Positions 21,098-35,231 of a DNA stretch of 64,000 nt are shown piece by piece. The stretch comes from Acanthamoeba sp. SK_2022b. Taxonomy: Eukaryota > Discosea > Longamoebia > Acanthamoebidae. Under the pieces are notes generated by a model that made no database searches, was not told the DNA's origin, and saw nothing but the letters and a program-made list of their open reading frames with translations. Both the position numbers and the translations under genes were made by a program. The stretch's first letter is position 1, and each line of letters begins with the position of its first letter. The stretch lies in NCBI GenBank assembly GCA_027943245.1, contig JANDJZ010000044.1:60394-124393 (forward strand). Reading direction: 5' to 3'.

Positions 21098-22330
21098 CAA
21101 ATACTGCCATACCGAAAGGCATCGGAGCACAGCAGAAGGAGAGAAGTGACGCGGGGAGGACGGGGATGAACACGTGCTGCCAGCTGAACGGATACAAAAT
21201 CTGCCACGAAGAGTGGGGGTGAGTAAGACACGGAACCAACGATCAACGAAGGCCAAGGTGAAGGTAGCAGTACTGCCACGCAGGCTTGCACACAAGCGGA
21301 GAGGGTGCTGACGCGTTCGGAGATGAAGATGATGCGCCGCTCGACGAGGAGGGAGGCGAAGGCCGTGAGGATGTTGTCCGGCGAGAGGAGCGTGACGAGC
21401 GGACGGAAGTTGACGTGGTCCAGCAGGGAGTCGGAGTCGTCCGGTCGCCGAAACGTGTAGTGCTCGGTCTTGGCCTTCTTGCCGCCGCTGGCCGCCGGGT
21501 ACTCGACCGTGAACTGCAGCGTGCCCCCGGGCTGCGGCAGCGGCTGCTCGTAAATAGCGCGCAGGAACATCGTGCACGCACTGAACGGCATGCCTACAAA
21601 ACAGCTCGCACGCACGCACAGCAGCGTGAGCCACGCTGGTGGTTACGTAGGAAGAGACAAACATGGAGAAGGGGGAGGGAGTACCGGGAGGGGCGTTTTG
21701 GTGAAGTTTGATTACTTTCTTGAGGATCTTGGAGAAGATGCTGAAGCAGGGGAGGTAGCTGACGATACAAAAGCACTGGGGGAAGACACGATGGCAGTAG
21801 CCCCAGCGCTTCTCGCCGTTGGCCTCGGTCAGCACGAAGGAGAAAATCTCCTCCTGCTTGCTCTTCATTTTGTCGAGGCAGGTGTCGGGGAAGCAGAATT
21901 GCGTAACGGCCTTCATGAAGCTGGGCGGGTAGGGGTAATGAAACTTCACGTAGGGCGGGTTCTTCGTTGCATCGGCCGCCACCTTGGCGTTCACTCCCAC
22001 CACCAGCACGCAATCGAACAAGCGCTTCTGCTGCGTCGACTTTGCCCCCTTAATCGCATTTCCATTCGTTTCATCCTTGCTGCTGATTCCGTTTCCCGCA
22101 AGAGCCACGCTGCTCGAATGCGAGGAGGCTATGCTCACGTGTTGCTGTGGACTCAACAAGGGGTCTAGGATTTCGCCTGCGGGAACAGACCCCGAACAGC
22201 TGTCGTCCGCCACGGCGAGGGTTTTTGCCGTGCTGCCGAGCCTTGCCGATTGATGCAGACGATGCGGCACCGATGCGGTCGCACGGAATACTTGCAGGCG
22301 CGCCCGCTTGGCGTCCACACCTGCTTCCAT
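19316..22330 (-). CDS. DENN-domain protein, probable Rab guanine-nucleotide exchange factor
   Basis: DENN proteins activate Rab GTPases in membrane traffic. The first in-frame ATG is at 22330 ('MEAGVDAKRARLQVF'). After a Ser-rich leader come 'RLFDCVLVVGVN', 'VKFHYPYPPSF' and 'TQFCFPDTCL', the upstream uDENN block (about 22020-21870). The core cDENN is at about 21600-21240: 'FLRAIYEQPLPQPGGTLQF', 'LVTLLSPDNILTAFASLLVE' and 'RRIIFISERVSTLSACVQA'. The downstream dDENN block is at 20940-20330: 'EDVVIVDLDDDRVIPPGSQ', 'SNAFIGFMVDLLASYRDYIV' and 'FPEFKRDEFLKNA'. A charged coiled-coil tail ('LELLRKWREEEKKRREES', about 19890-19840) ends the protein. The exact stop is uncertain: an in-frame TAG lies at 19619, and a spliced tail could run to 19316. 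Two introns hold long (GT)n runs. Confidence 0.8.
19921..19977. repeat. (AC)n microsatellite ending at a splice acceptor of the DENN gene
   Basis: 57 bases of pure AC. On the sense strand this is (GT)n, which runs directly into the TAG acceptor of the exon starting with 'DIDEQESLELL'. Confidence 0.9.
21041..21096. repeat. (CA)28 microsatellite in a DENN-gene intron
   Basis: 56 bases of CA. It reads as (TG)n on the sense strand, between the cDENN and dDENN coding blocks. Confidence 0.95.
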
Positions 22331-22592
22331 CTCTTCTTCGTCCCCTTCGCTCTTTTTAACTTCGTCTTCTTTAATTTTGTCTTGGCACCACGTGGCCCTG
22401 TCATGGTCCACATGCCGAACATTCTGCCGAATCCTCGATAATGTGCGGTATGTAACGATAATGTCGTTGAAATATCATCCATTTCTCAGCGAGTGCTGGC
22501 CACGCTACAGTGTTCGCAGAGGCCGTGTGCGGACTGAAGAAGCAACCCCTGCCCCAGAGTGGACAAGCGACTAAGAAAAGAATTCAACACGA
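22331..22592. promoter_or_regulatory. shared upstream region, DENN gene (-) / pyruvate kinase (+)
   Basis: 262 bases separate the divergent starts, and the left end may be leader of the DENN transcript. No other gene fits. The start of the DENN gene is not settled, because an open frame continues upstream to 22411 without an ATG. Confidence 0.4.
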
Positions 22593-25001
22593 ATGGAAGG
22601 AGGCAAGGATACAAGCAAGCCGGACCTCAAACGGTCCTTGACCGCAGCGCGCGGCCACTACCGCGCCCAGCAGAAGCCCAAACACCACATTAGCAACCTG
22701 GGTGCCTTCCCGCCCACCACCATGAAGGTAGAGTGGTCCCCACAACCCTCCGAACACGCATCAGTGCTCAATCTATCCGAAAACATCCGTCGCCCCACAG
22801 CACACGGAATAGTATTATCTCAATGGAGGAAATAATAACGAGAAAAAAGAAAATGGTGGTGTGGAGGTGAAGAAGACTGAGACCGTCTCTGTTGTCCTGT
22901 GGCTGCAGACCAAGATCGTGTGCACCCTGGGCCCGGCGTCGTCGTCAGAGCCGGTGCTGCGGGAGCTGATATTGGCAGGCATGGACATGGTGCGCCTCAA
23001 CTTCTCCCACGGCACCCACGAGGAAATGGAGGCCATCTTCTCCACCGTTCGCCGCATCTCCTCCGAGTTCTCGGAGCAGGTACCCCTCTTTCCTCCTCCT
23101 CCTCCTCCTCTCCTTCGCACTCCAGCTGCAAGCTAACCTCGTGTACCTGCGCGCGCGTGTGCCGAAGGTGTCGATTCTGTGCGACGTGCAGGGTCCCAAG
23201 ATCCGTACGGGCAAGGTCAAGGAGCCGTTCAACGTGGACGTGGGCGACCACATCGACGTGACCCCCGACAGCGTGCTCGGCACGCGCGAGTGCGTGCAGA
23301 TCAAGTATCCGCACATGATGGAGGACCTCGACGTGAACGACAAGATCTTCATCAACGACGGCATCGTCAAGCTGCGGGTCGAGTCCAAGAAGGATCGACG
23401 CCTTGCCTGCGTGGTCGAGGCTGGCGGGCAGATCTCGGACCACAAGGGCTGCAATATTCCCAAGGGCAAGCTCTCCCTCAACATCATCACCGAGAAGGAC
23501 AAGGTAATACCCCGCTTCTCCTTTCCCTATGTCGCTGCTTTGTCCCTCGTTATCAAAAATTCAATTATATTGCTAAAATACGATTTAAATTATTATTTGC
23601 AGAAAGATTTGGAACTTATAGCGAGGCTCAACCCGGAGTACGTGGCCGCTTCTTTCATCGGCAACGCCGAAGATGTACAGAAGGTAAGCGTTGCCGACTG
23701 TCATCAGTTACAGCCAATCGCCTCACCCTTGCGCTACATCTCTCTTGCCCCATGTACAGGTCCGCAAGTGCCTGCACGATTTCGGCAACGACGAGGTCAA
23801 GATTATGGCCAAGGTGGAGAGGCCCGGTGCCCTGGAATGCATCGACGAGATCATCGACGCCTCCGACGCCATCATGGTGGCCCGCGGTTCGTTCATTCTC
23901 CCCTTCAATCAGAACCCCGTCATTATTCCACTCACACAACATCTCCTTGTAGGCGACCTGGGCGTGGAGATCCCGGCGTGGTTTGTGCCCGCCGCGCAGA
24001 AGGAGATCGTGCGCAGGTGCAACCGAGAGGGCAAACCCGTCGTCGTCGCCACTCAGGTGCTGTGCCGGCTTGCACACGCGCTCAAGTCCATGGCACCGCC
24101 CCCAGTAGGTGGTCTCACTTACCCGAGCGCGCGTGTATGGGCAGATGCTAGAGTCCATGACGCAGTCGCAGCGCCCCACCCGCGCCGAGGCCAGCGACGT
24201 GTTCAACGCCGTGCTAGATGGCGCCGACGCCGTGATGCTCTCCGGCGAGACTTCGGTCGGCAAGTTCCCCGTCGACTGCGTCAAGGTCGGTCCACTCGCC
24301 CGCCAAGGTCTATCGGCATCTCACCGCCTCATTCACCCTAACCGCCACGCAACACAACACATTAGACCATGGACTTGATCGTGGGCGAGGCCGAGCGGTT
24401 TATGGAGAGGCGCAACCCGGACGAGTACGACTCGGCGCACCCAGGCAACGCCGAGCTGATCGGCCACGGCTGCTTCACCATGGCCAAGCAGTTTGACGTG
24501 CAGGGCATATCCGGCAAGATCATCACCGTCGCCAACACCGGCTACAGGTGCCCACCCTCTGAACGAGCCCTGTGCCTATGTTGCTGCGGCCTCTCACGAT
24601 CGGGTGTATGTGTGTCCTTGGCCATGCCACAGCACGCGCATGGTGTCCAAGTACCGGCCCAACATCCCGATCCTCGCGTTTACGGACAACCTGCGAACTG
24701 CCCGCGAGCTCAACGTCGTATGGGGCGTGCAGAGCATCTACTCTGCTCTCGTCACCGGCGATTCCATCGAAGAGAAGGCCCGCAGCGCCGTCAAGATGGT
24801 ACACCACAACTTTGGCCCAACGTGGTTGCGTGTGGCTGACCCACACCTACCTTGTTTCCCCAGGGACTGGACCTGAACCTCGTGGAGAAGGGCGACCACG
24901 TGATCGCGGTGGTCAGTTCGCAGCTGCCCGGCGATGGCGTCTTTTCGGGGATCTACAGCGTTCAAAACCTCCTCGACGAAGCGGCCAACACCAAGCCCTG
25001 A
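22593..25001 (+). CDS. PYK: pyruvate kinase
   Basis: Makes pyruvate and ATP from phosphoenolpyruvate and ADP, the last step of glycolysis. The ATG at 22593 gives a roughly 44-aa basic leader ('[16 protein letters not shown]'). The barrel then starts with '[13 protein letters not shown]', '[17 protein letters not shown]' and '[11 protein letters not shown]'. The B domain is '[14 protein letters not shown]'. '[19 protein letters not shown]' carries the catalytic lysine strand, and '[17 protein letters not shown]' is split by an intron at 23887-23952. '[19 protein letters not shown]' and '[14 protein letters not shown]' are diagnostic. The C-terminal domain has '[14 protein letters not shown]' and ends '[14 protein letters not shown]' before the TGA at 24999-25001. 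About ten short introns. All catalytic motifs are intact and the length is normal. Confidence 0.96.
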
Positions 25002-25125
25002 GAGCGAGCAAACCGCGCAAGGGCGAATGAATTATGCGTTGGGTTCTATTTCATATACTACAGTAAACTTGAGAACTGAAGAAGACGATGCAAGTTGCTG
25101 GTTGGTGGCTGATGGTTGGTGGAGG

Positions 25126-28148
<3,023 letters not shown>

Positions 28149-28782
28149 CTTCTTCTCCTTCGCCTTGCCCTTTCTCTCAATCCTCGCTCCTTTCCTTTGC
28201 GTGTTCGGGCCCGTGGGTTGTGTGGCACGAGAAAATACGACCGAAATAGTGTGGCGTTGTATACTACTACTCCCGCAGAGCAACAAGGCGACGGTCGGGT
28301 GGTTGACGTTCGGGCTGAGCGCACAGGAGCCTTGCGGGCGTTTCAGCACGGTGGGAGAAGAGTAGTACAATGGATAGGAAAAGGCTTCAGGTGCTTTACC
28401 ACCACCGGGGACTGGTGTCGTAGGCCACGACCGTGCTTGCCAACCCTACGCCGTGAAACTCACGCTTATGGATGTGCAGGTACGCGCCAAACCGCGAAAC
28501 TTGCCCGAACCATCCAGGTCGGCGGCCGATCCTGGTGATGTGTGACACCTCACAAGACCTCCGTGCAAGCTTTGCGCGTTGATGCCCAGACATCTCCTCT
28601 CTTTCTCCACACTCACACTACTCTCCGTTGCGGCCGAGTGCGGCTCTGCGACCGACAGGGGCCGCAAAGAAGCTTGCTGTAACTGTACAGTTGGCCGCGC
28701 GTGTTTGGCAAACGTTACACAAACGGCCGCCCGTCACTCCTCTCCCAGAAGCATACGACTCTGTCAACCGGCAGGATGATGG
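28149..28782. other. intergenic: upstream of the AGC kinase, downstream of the SPA-like gene
   Basis: 634 bases between two tandem minus-strand genes. It should hold the kinase promoter and 5' leader, and the 3' leader of the SPA-like transcript. A small final exon of the latter could hide here. Short open frames lack domains. Confidence 0.4.
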
Positions 28783-31700
28783 TCAGCGTGATGCGACACC
28801 GCAAAGGCTGGCGTGGTGAAAAACAGGCGGGCAAACCTTGAAGGCCAGCAGGCGGGAGAAGAAAATGGAGGTCTGAAGGCGAAGAGGCTCCGAGGCGATG
28901 CGAGCCAGGAAGGACTCAAGGTCCACATCGCCCAAGTAAAGGCAGAGCAGCGACAGGAACTGTCACGGGGTCAAGATGCGGGGAGCCAATATTAATGAAA
29001 TAAAAAGAAAAGAAAAGAAAAATGAGAGAGGGTGCGCACGTCAGAATATTGTCGCTTGGTTTGTACGAGGGCGAGAAGGTTGGCGAAGATGACATCGAGT
29101 GAGACATCACCGCCAGCCGCCTTGCCGTCCTTCTCGTCCTCCACAATCTGCTGGAGCTGCTTGATGTGGTGTAGTACCAGACTCGTCCTGCCGAGTGTGA
29201 TTTGTCGAGGGTTAGCACATTCAATACCGGCGCTGTGGGCTGCGATAAATAAAACCAATCATAGCCCAAGTAAGTTTGTACCGCGTTTGGTCGGACCCCT
29301 CGTCATCGTCGGCATGGCCCTGTGTTCGAAACCCACTCTTGACCCACTGTTCGTAACGTTGGAAGGCGAGGGTCTCGCGGATCTTCTGGTGGACGGCGGA
29401 GAGTTGATCGGCCGCCTTCTGCTTCTCCGGTATGAGCGGCTTGATGGCCGGGCCAAGGGCCGCGTCGAGCAGATTGAGCGTGTTCTCCTAGGTAGTGAAA
29501 CATTGGGGGGAGACCGTCCTGGCTATCAGAAAGCCAGCTCCAACACGAGTGAGCAAACGAACGCATGAGTGATAGCACCTGAAAACGCCGCCGCAGCCAG
29601 GCCTCGCCCACATCCAGGGCAAGGCCCTTCTTGAGGAGCGTGATGAGCTTCTCGTTGTAGGTTGCCACGGCCGAGGGTCCCGCCAACGATTGGCGTGAGT
29701 AAGAATCCAACTTGCTGGCAAACAGCCGCAGACTACATGCAGTAGCAGACGCCGTGAGTTTGCGTCGCGCGTGGATCAATGTACGAGATGGAGGAGCGTG
29801 GAGCGGTTACCCGGACGGGGACTTTTCGCTCATGGTGCTGCCGGCTTGGCCGGTGATGAGCTGCTCGACTTTCGGTGAGCGGATGACGACCTTGCCGCTC
29901 TCGAGATCGGCCAGCACGTCCCAATCGCACTTCTCCTTAAAGTACGGATTCGTCGTTCCTGCTATGAACCCATCGCTGCGCGACCCACGACAGCACCAAC
30001 CGATCGGTCAACTCGAGAAGAGAGAGAACGAAAGCAAGTTATTGAGGTAAGGCGTAGCGTACACGTCCTGGAAGATGACATCAGTCAAGCTGACGTAGGG
30101 GAAGGCACGTTCAAGTAAAATGCCCGACAGGGGCGGGCACACGAGCCCCACGATCGACAGCACCGACCTTGGGCCAGAAATTCGGGTCAGGGCAAAGCTG
30201 TGCGCATAGACAGATTCCAGGCGCTGGGCGGAGAGGTGTACTGGCAGATCTGAGAGGTGGAGACGTTGTGTCCCATAACGAGCACGCGGTAGCCCATGAG
30301 CACGGCCATGTAGAGGTAGACCACGCCCTTGGCTTTGAACTTGTGCAACAGATCACGAACTGAGACCTGTTCAACGCGTACGAATGTGGTGGTGGGCGGT
30401 GGGTGGGTGGTGTGCATTAGCGCGCACGTGCATTGTGTCGTGTTGAGACACGAGGGAGATCACCTCATCGAACTGATCCTTGGAGTGATGGAGTGGGACG
30501 CGCAAAGGTTCCTCGAATATGAACTGCTGGCCGTGCTCCAGCGTGAGATGTCCTGGTGCGATCTCCACACTGCTCGGGACGAAGAAGGAATAGAGCGGCC
30601 GACTGCTATACTGCGCGAAGCTCTGTGTGTCCCTGATAATCCTCTGTTCTTGCCCGCCGCCACCAACCCGGTCAGGCGACGGAAGCAGATGCGAACACAC
30701 GAGTGAAGGAGGTGAGGTGGAGGCGCACCTTCTGTCGGGAGAGGTCCGTGTTGTTGATAGAAGAGTAGAGAGTCTGGAGCACGCCGACGTCCTCCTCATG
30801 AAAGTATTCCTGGAGGGCTCGGAAGAGTAGAGGCTATATACCGCGTAAACGGCGAAATGCGACCAGTCAGCCAGCGAGCAAAGTGATCGAAGGCGAATGG
30901 GGGCAGTGTGCGTGAGTGGAGAAGAGACCCGAAAGACGTTGAAGAAGGGAAGACGTGAGCAGATGGCGATCGACCGGATTGTGGCACCCCGTCGTACAGT
31001 CTCATCCTGCGCGTCGACACAAATCCCAATGTAACACCATGGGGAAGCAGGGCTGTCATCAGCAGCTGACGATCTCTTATGCAATGGAGTTTGGAATTCA
31101 GGCGAGCGACTGCGTGCCTTGCGACAGTGGATGAGGGTGAGGCAGTAGAGTGGCAGCTGGTCGACGCTTTCGTTCTTCTTGTTATTGATCACCTCCTTCA
31201 GCAGCTTGGCCCGCCCGCGCTCTTCGCTGCAGTTGGGAAGGGGGGAACGTAGCATCAGCACTGCACGCCACTAGGTGCCGAAGCCACCACGTACCCAATC
31301 ACTTCCCACGCGTCCATGTCATCAGCGGCTCGGTTTTGCGCCTGTGGATGGGGCAGAACAGGCACGCAATGAGGGGAAAATGAACCGTGTGGCCACTATA
31401 ACGGAAGAAGAACGGAAAGCAAACACGGCAAAGGGAGGAGGGTGGGTGTACGCCGTAGTGCACTTCCCTGTTCAGGAAGAAGAGCGTCCAGTCCCATTCC
31501 TATACGAATAATAAAATTACAATTAATAAAAATGATAATAATTGGCAATGTAATTGCCAATTACAATTACAATTAATAAAAATGATAATAAAAAATGCAC
31601 AAAAAACAGTGGAAGCAGCCGAGAGCACCTGGTTCTGTGCGCCATCAGGCAGCATGCGGTCTGCCAAGAAGCTGGAAACGATTGCAAAAGGAAAAGGAAC

Positions 31701-31882
31701 CGGAGTGAGCAAGGGACAAGCGATTTGAAAAAGAAAAATCAGTAAAGATGCAAGCACGCGTACTCGTCGGCGTAGTTGGGTATGGGGCCGGGTATTTGAT
31801 GCTTGAGGGTGCTGCCCTTGTCGATGTCAAACTCGGCCAGCAGTATGTGCTCTAAGTTCCGCTGTATCTCTGTGGTCTCCAT
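28783..31882 (-). CDS. Afi1/SPA-type DENN-related protein (stabilisation of polarity axis)
   Basis: Fungal Afi1/Anr2 proteins link Arf GTPases to cell polarity and share a DENN-like fold. The ATG at 31882 gives 'METTEIQRNLEHILLAEFDI', then 'DKGSTLKHQIPGPIPNYADE', the typical longin-like start. Next come 'LADRMLPDGAQNQ' and, across an intron, 'DWTLFFLNREVHY'. Middle exons include 'YLYMAVLMGYRVLVMGHNVS' and 'ERAFPYVSLTDVIFQD' (30380-30060). 'GTTNPYFKEKCDWDVLADLE' (about 29965-29905), diagnostic for the family, is followed by 'SGKVVIRSPKVEQLITGQ'. The helical C-terminal part has 'LGPAIKPLIPEKQKAADQL' and 'TSLVLHHIKQLQQIVED', and ends after 'LQTSIFFSRLLAFK'. The first in-frame stop is at 28783-28785, though a further splice is possible. 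Many introns; the 3' end is the least certain part. Confidence 0.75.
31516..31590. repeat. 25-nt direct repeat flanking a perfect 10-bp hairpin, inside an intron
   Basis: Copies at 31516-31540 and 31566-31590 are identical ('attacaattaataaaaatg' and on). Between them 31540-31549 and 31553-31562 form inverted arms ('aattggcaat' / 'attgccaatt') around a 3-base loop. The element is A/T-rich and lies in the SPA-like gene intron between 'DGAQNQ' and 'DWTLFFL' coding. Confidence 0.85.
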
Positions 31883-32036
31883 CCTGAATCCAGTTTCTTG
31901 ACCTAAAGATATAGAAATTGTTTTTTTTTTTTTTTGATAAATTCGAGACTATTTCTGGACATGCGAAATTGCTGTATCAAAATAACGTTTATTTATTTGA
32001 CGAAGTTTACATGCTTGTGATTGCACAGGAGGCGTG
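31883..32036. promoter_or_regulatory. shared upstream region, SPA-like gene (-) / FERM-PH-RhoGAP gene (+)
   Basis: Only 154 bases separate the divergent start codons. The region contains a 17-T run (31919-31935) and A/T-rich sequence, which stand out against the GC-rich surroundings. Confidence 0.5.
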
Positions 32037-34614
32037 ATGTTTTCTTCACAGAGCCCTGTCCGACGAACGATCACTGCGAGCGATGTGGGCGAGGGGAACG
32101 GCTTGACCCTCCAGGTGCGCTACGTGAAGGCCTACACGACCGATAAATCGCGCGTCACCGCCGTCCGCAAAATGCGATTCGATCGGTCGTGGACCATAAG
32201 GAAGGCCCTTACCATGATGGCCACCGAGGGTCGTCTGCCGCACATGGAGGGGAAATACCTCTACCTGCCCAGCGCAAGCGCCGGTGACCGCAAGGTGTTT
32301 GGGACGTGGCTCCAGCCCGACAAAACCTTTGCCGACTACAACATAAAAGAGCAGGTTTGCCGTTTCCTTTTAATAATAATTTTATTTTATGTTTTTATTT
32401 ATTTTATTATCATAATACCAGGATGTGGTCGAGGTGAAGCACAAGCCCCAGCTGGTGACATTTGGGGTGTGGTCGTCCCTCACCGACGTGGCTCACTGCC
32501 CGTGGCTTCTGCCACCCGCCTTCTCCGAGACCAAGATCGACCCCACGGTCAGCGTCGAGGTCGACTTCCGCGAGCCGCTGCGCGAAATAGTGCCTTTCCT
32601 CCCCGACCTCTTTGGCGGCAGCGCCATCAGGCGCGGCGAGGAGTACATCTTCCAGCACCTCTGGACCGAGGCCGGCCAGTCTCACCGTACACTCCACCTA
32701 CCCACCCACCCACTCCACACATGTGATCTCGACGCATGGCAGGCCATGCTCAACCGCTCGTGTGCGCAAACGCGTGAACAGGCAAGTGGTTGAATGCGGG
32801 GGCCTCGCTGGAGGATCAGGACATCATCCCCGGCAGCATCCTGGTGCTCACTCCCCTGGGACCCTTCCTCAAGGCACGACCGCGCGCTCTCTTCTCGCCA
32901 CTCCCTCTCCCTTCCCGCCCGCCTCCGCACGAAACGCGCCGAGTTGGCTGACGGCAACTGTTCGACCGCGCGCGCGGCATGCACAGAGACCGCTCAACTC
33001 GATCAAGAACGCGGAGAAGAGCGGCTTCCTCATGAAGCAGTCCATCAAGGAGCCCGGCGGATTCCTCGGCGACGCCAGCTCGCACTTCATGACCGCCCTC
33101 ACCGGCAAGGTGCGCGTCTTGTGGCGCTACCGATGACGTGTTGTTGGGGGGGTAGGGGGGACGCGTGCGGTAGACTACTCACGCTTTGAGTGGGCGCATG
33201 CCTCTCTCTCTCCCCCCCCCTCCCCGTCTCTCTGCAACAACACAGGACGAGTCGACCACCGGCAAGAAGACTGGACCCAAGAAGCGGTGGTTCATCGTCG
33301 AAGACAATCTGCTCTACTACTACGCATCCAAGACCGTACGGCCACCGACACGACACGACACGACTTCCCTTCGTGATCTGACGTCGTGAGCCCGCGGTGG
33401 CGTGAATAGGCGAGCACGCCCAGCGGTGTGATACCGCTTGACTACTGCTCCATCTCCGAGCTGCAGAGCCCGAGCGCGGACAAGTATTTGTTCGAGCTCG
33501 TCGGCAACGTGGAGTGCTTCAGTAACAAGGTACCTCCTCTGAGAGTAAAAGTAGAGGAGAGCCCGCCTGAACACAGCCTAACGCGCTGGGTTGGGGGGGG
33601 GCACGAGGCAGGTGGCGCGCTACCTCATCTTTGACGACAACGAGGCACAGGTCCGGGAATGGATGAAGATCGTCCGCTACAAGTGCGCCAATTGCTGTAC
33701 GACACGCGCCACCGCTTCATACGACTCTGTTTGCTCTTCTCTCTCTCTCTCTCTCTCTCTCAGGAGTTAATCAACGTTGTTGACGAGAAATTGTTGGGGT
33801 TGGGGGGAGGGACAGCGGACAAGCGAGTGTTCGAGGTGTCGATCACCAAGACGATGAAGCGCACCAAGGGCGACATCCCGAATATCATCAAGAAGACCGT
33901 CAAGTACATCGAGGAGCGAGGTGTGCCCTCTCTTCCTCCTCCCCCCTTCACTCCCCTCTCCCCCCCGAAACCGGGGTTCGTGACGAACGCGGGTGATGTG
34001 TCCAGGGATGGACGTGGAGGGCATCTTCCGCAAGTCGGGGGGCATGATTTCGGTGCAAAAGTATCGCGATCTGTACGATAACGGGGAGGACCCCGACCTC
34101 AACGAATGCGCGGACCCACACACGGTGTCGGGCCTCCTCAAGCTCTACCTCCGCAGCTTGCCCGAACCCCTCATCACATACGACCTCTACGGTAGAGCAC
34201 GTTACCCTTTTTGTTGTTGTTTTTATTTCTCTATATTTTATCATTAATTTAATTTAATTTATTATTTGTTTACAGACGGGTTCAAGGAAGCCAGCGAGCT
34301 TGGCAACGCGGCCGAGAGTGCTACGAGGATGCGGGCCCTCATCAACTCGCTGCCTCAGGACAACCAGGTGGTGCTTGAGTACCTCATCGACTTCATTGGC
34401 CGCGTGGCGCAGCACGCGGCCACCAATTTCATGCACATCCAGAATCTGGCGACCGTGTTCGGGCCCAACCTGCTGCGGCCCAAGGACGCGTCGCCCATCG
34501 AGATGATGGGGCACACCAGCACCATCTGCGCCATCGTCGAGCTTCTCATTGGCCGGCGAGAAGAGATCTTTGCTGTACGTGTGTTACATGTTCAGTTGCT
34601 CATCGCACCTCACG

Positions 34615-34683
<69 letters not shown>

Positions 34684-35032
34684 ACGTCAAGGCCGAACGG
34701 GCGGCACGAGTGCGAGCGGCGACAGAGACGGCCGAGCGTTCAGAGGGGCAGCATGCCTCGTCCGACCTGATCGAACGCAAGATACGCGATTGTACGTGCA
34801 CCACCTGCGCGAGAAGCGACTGACGTGGACAAGGGCCCGGGAGACAAAGGCAAACACTGACGACACGCGTGACTGGGTGTACACAGTCACTAAGGCAACG
34901 CATCCCGTGCTTGCGGCGCAAGAGGAGCTCCATGCTCTGGGACTGCGGCTGGACGAGCTCGCTAAGCGGATGCGCGACGAAAAGGTTGCCCTCGATCGCC
35001 TCGCCGATCTCGCCTCCCGGTTCATGCGGTAG
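32037..35032 (+). CDS. FERM-like / PH / RhoGAP protein
   Basis: RhoGAP domains switch off Rho/Rac GTPases. The ATG at 32037 gives 'MFSSQSPVRRTITASDVG'. The first block ('VRKMRFDRSWTIRKALTMM', 'GTWLQPDKTFADYNIKEQ', 'VVEVKHKP') resembles the talin-type ubiquitin-like F0 module. A second ubiquitin-like block has 'TVSVEVDFREPLREIVPFL' and 'LNAGASLEDQDIIPGSILVL'. The PH domain runs 32990-33690: 'KSGFLMKQSI', 'KKRWFIVEDNLLYYYAS', 'IPLDYCSISELQ' and 'AQVREWMKIVRYK'. The RhoGAP runs 33835-34575. 'VEGIFRKSG' holds the arginine finger; 'VSGLLKLYLRSLPEPLI' and 'NLATVFGPNLLRPK' are diagnostic. A coiled-coil tail ('ERAARVRAATETAERSE', 'LGLRLDELAKRMRDEK') ends at 35032. Dictyostelid and acanthamoebid RhoGAPs often carry PH domains. 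The FERM-like head suggests targeting to integrin- or membrane-linked sites. Confidence 0.87.
34619..34681. repeat. (CA)n microsatellite running into a splice acceptor of the RhoGAP gene
   Basis: 63 bases of CA end in CAG|GAC at the acceptor of the exon that starts 'DVKAERAARV'. The repeat replaces a usual polypyrimidine tract. Confidence 0.9.
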
Positions 35033-35231
35033 CCACTCCGCGCGTGCCTCGATAACCGCTGCGTCGGATTATTATGTCGTTTCTTTTGTTCTTGTACCAC
35101 GCAATCCCAACGGCTTGCGTCTTGCCTGTTACACTTCCCGTGCGCAACACCGCAGAAAACGGAGTGGCCCACTGCCAAGAAAAACCAGCGTAATAGAAAA
35201 TGTTCTTTGAAGAAGACACACACTCCCATCG

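Noticed and set aside
20510..22411. 633-codon minus-strand frame with a Cys/Val dipeptide run
   Set aside because: It reads through several DENN-gene introns, including the (GT)n repeat; the Cys-Val run is translated microsatellite, not protein.
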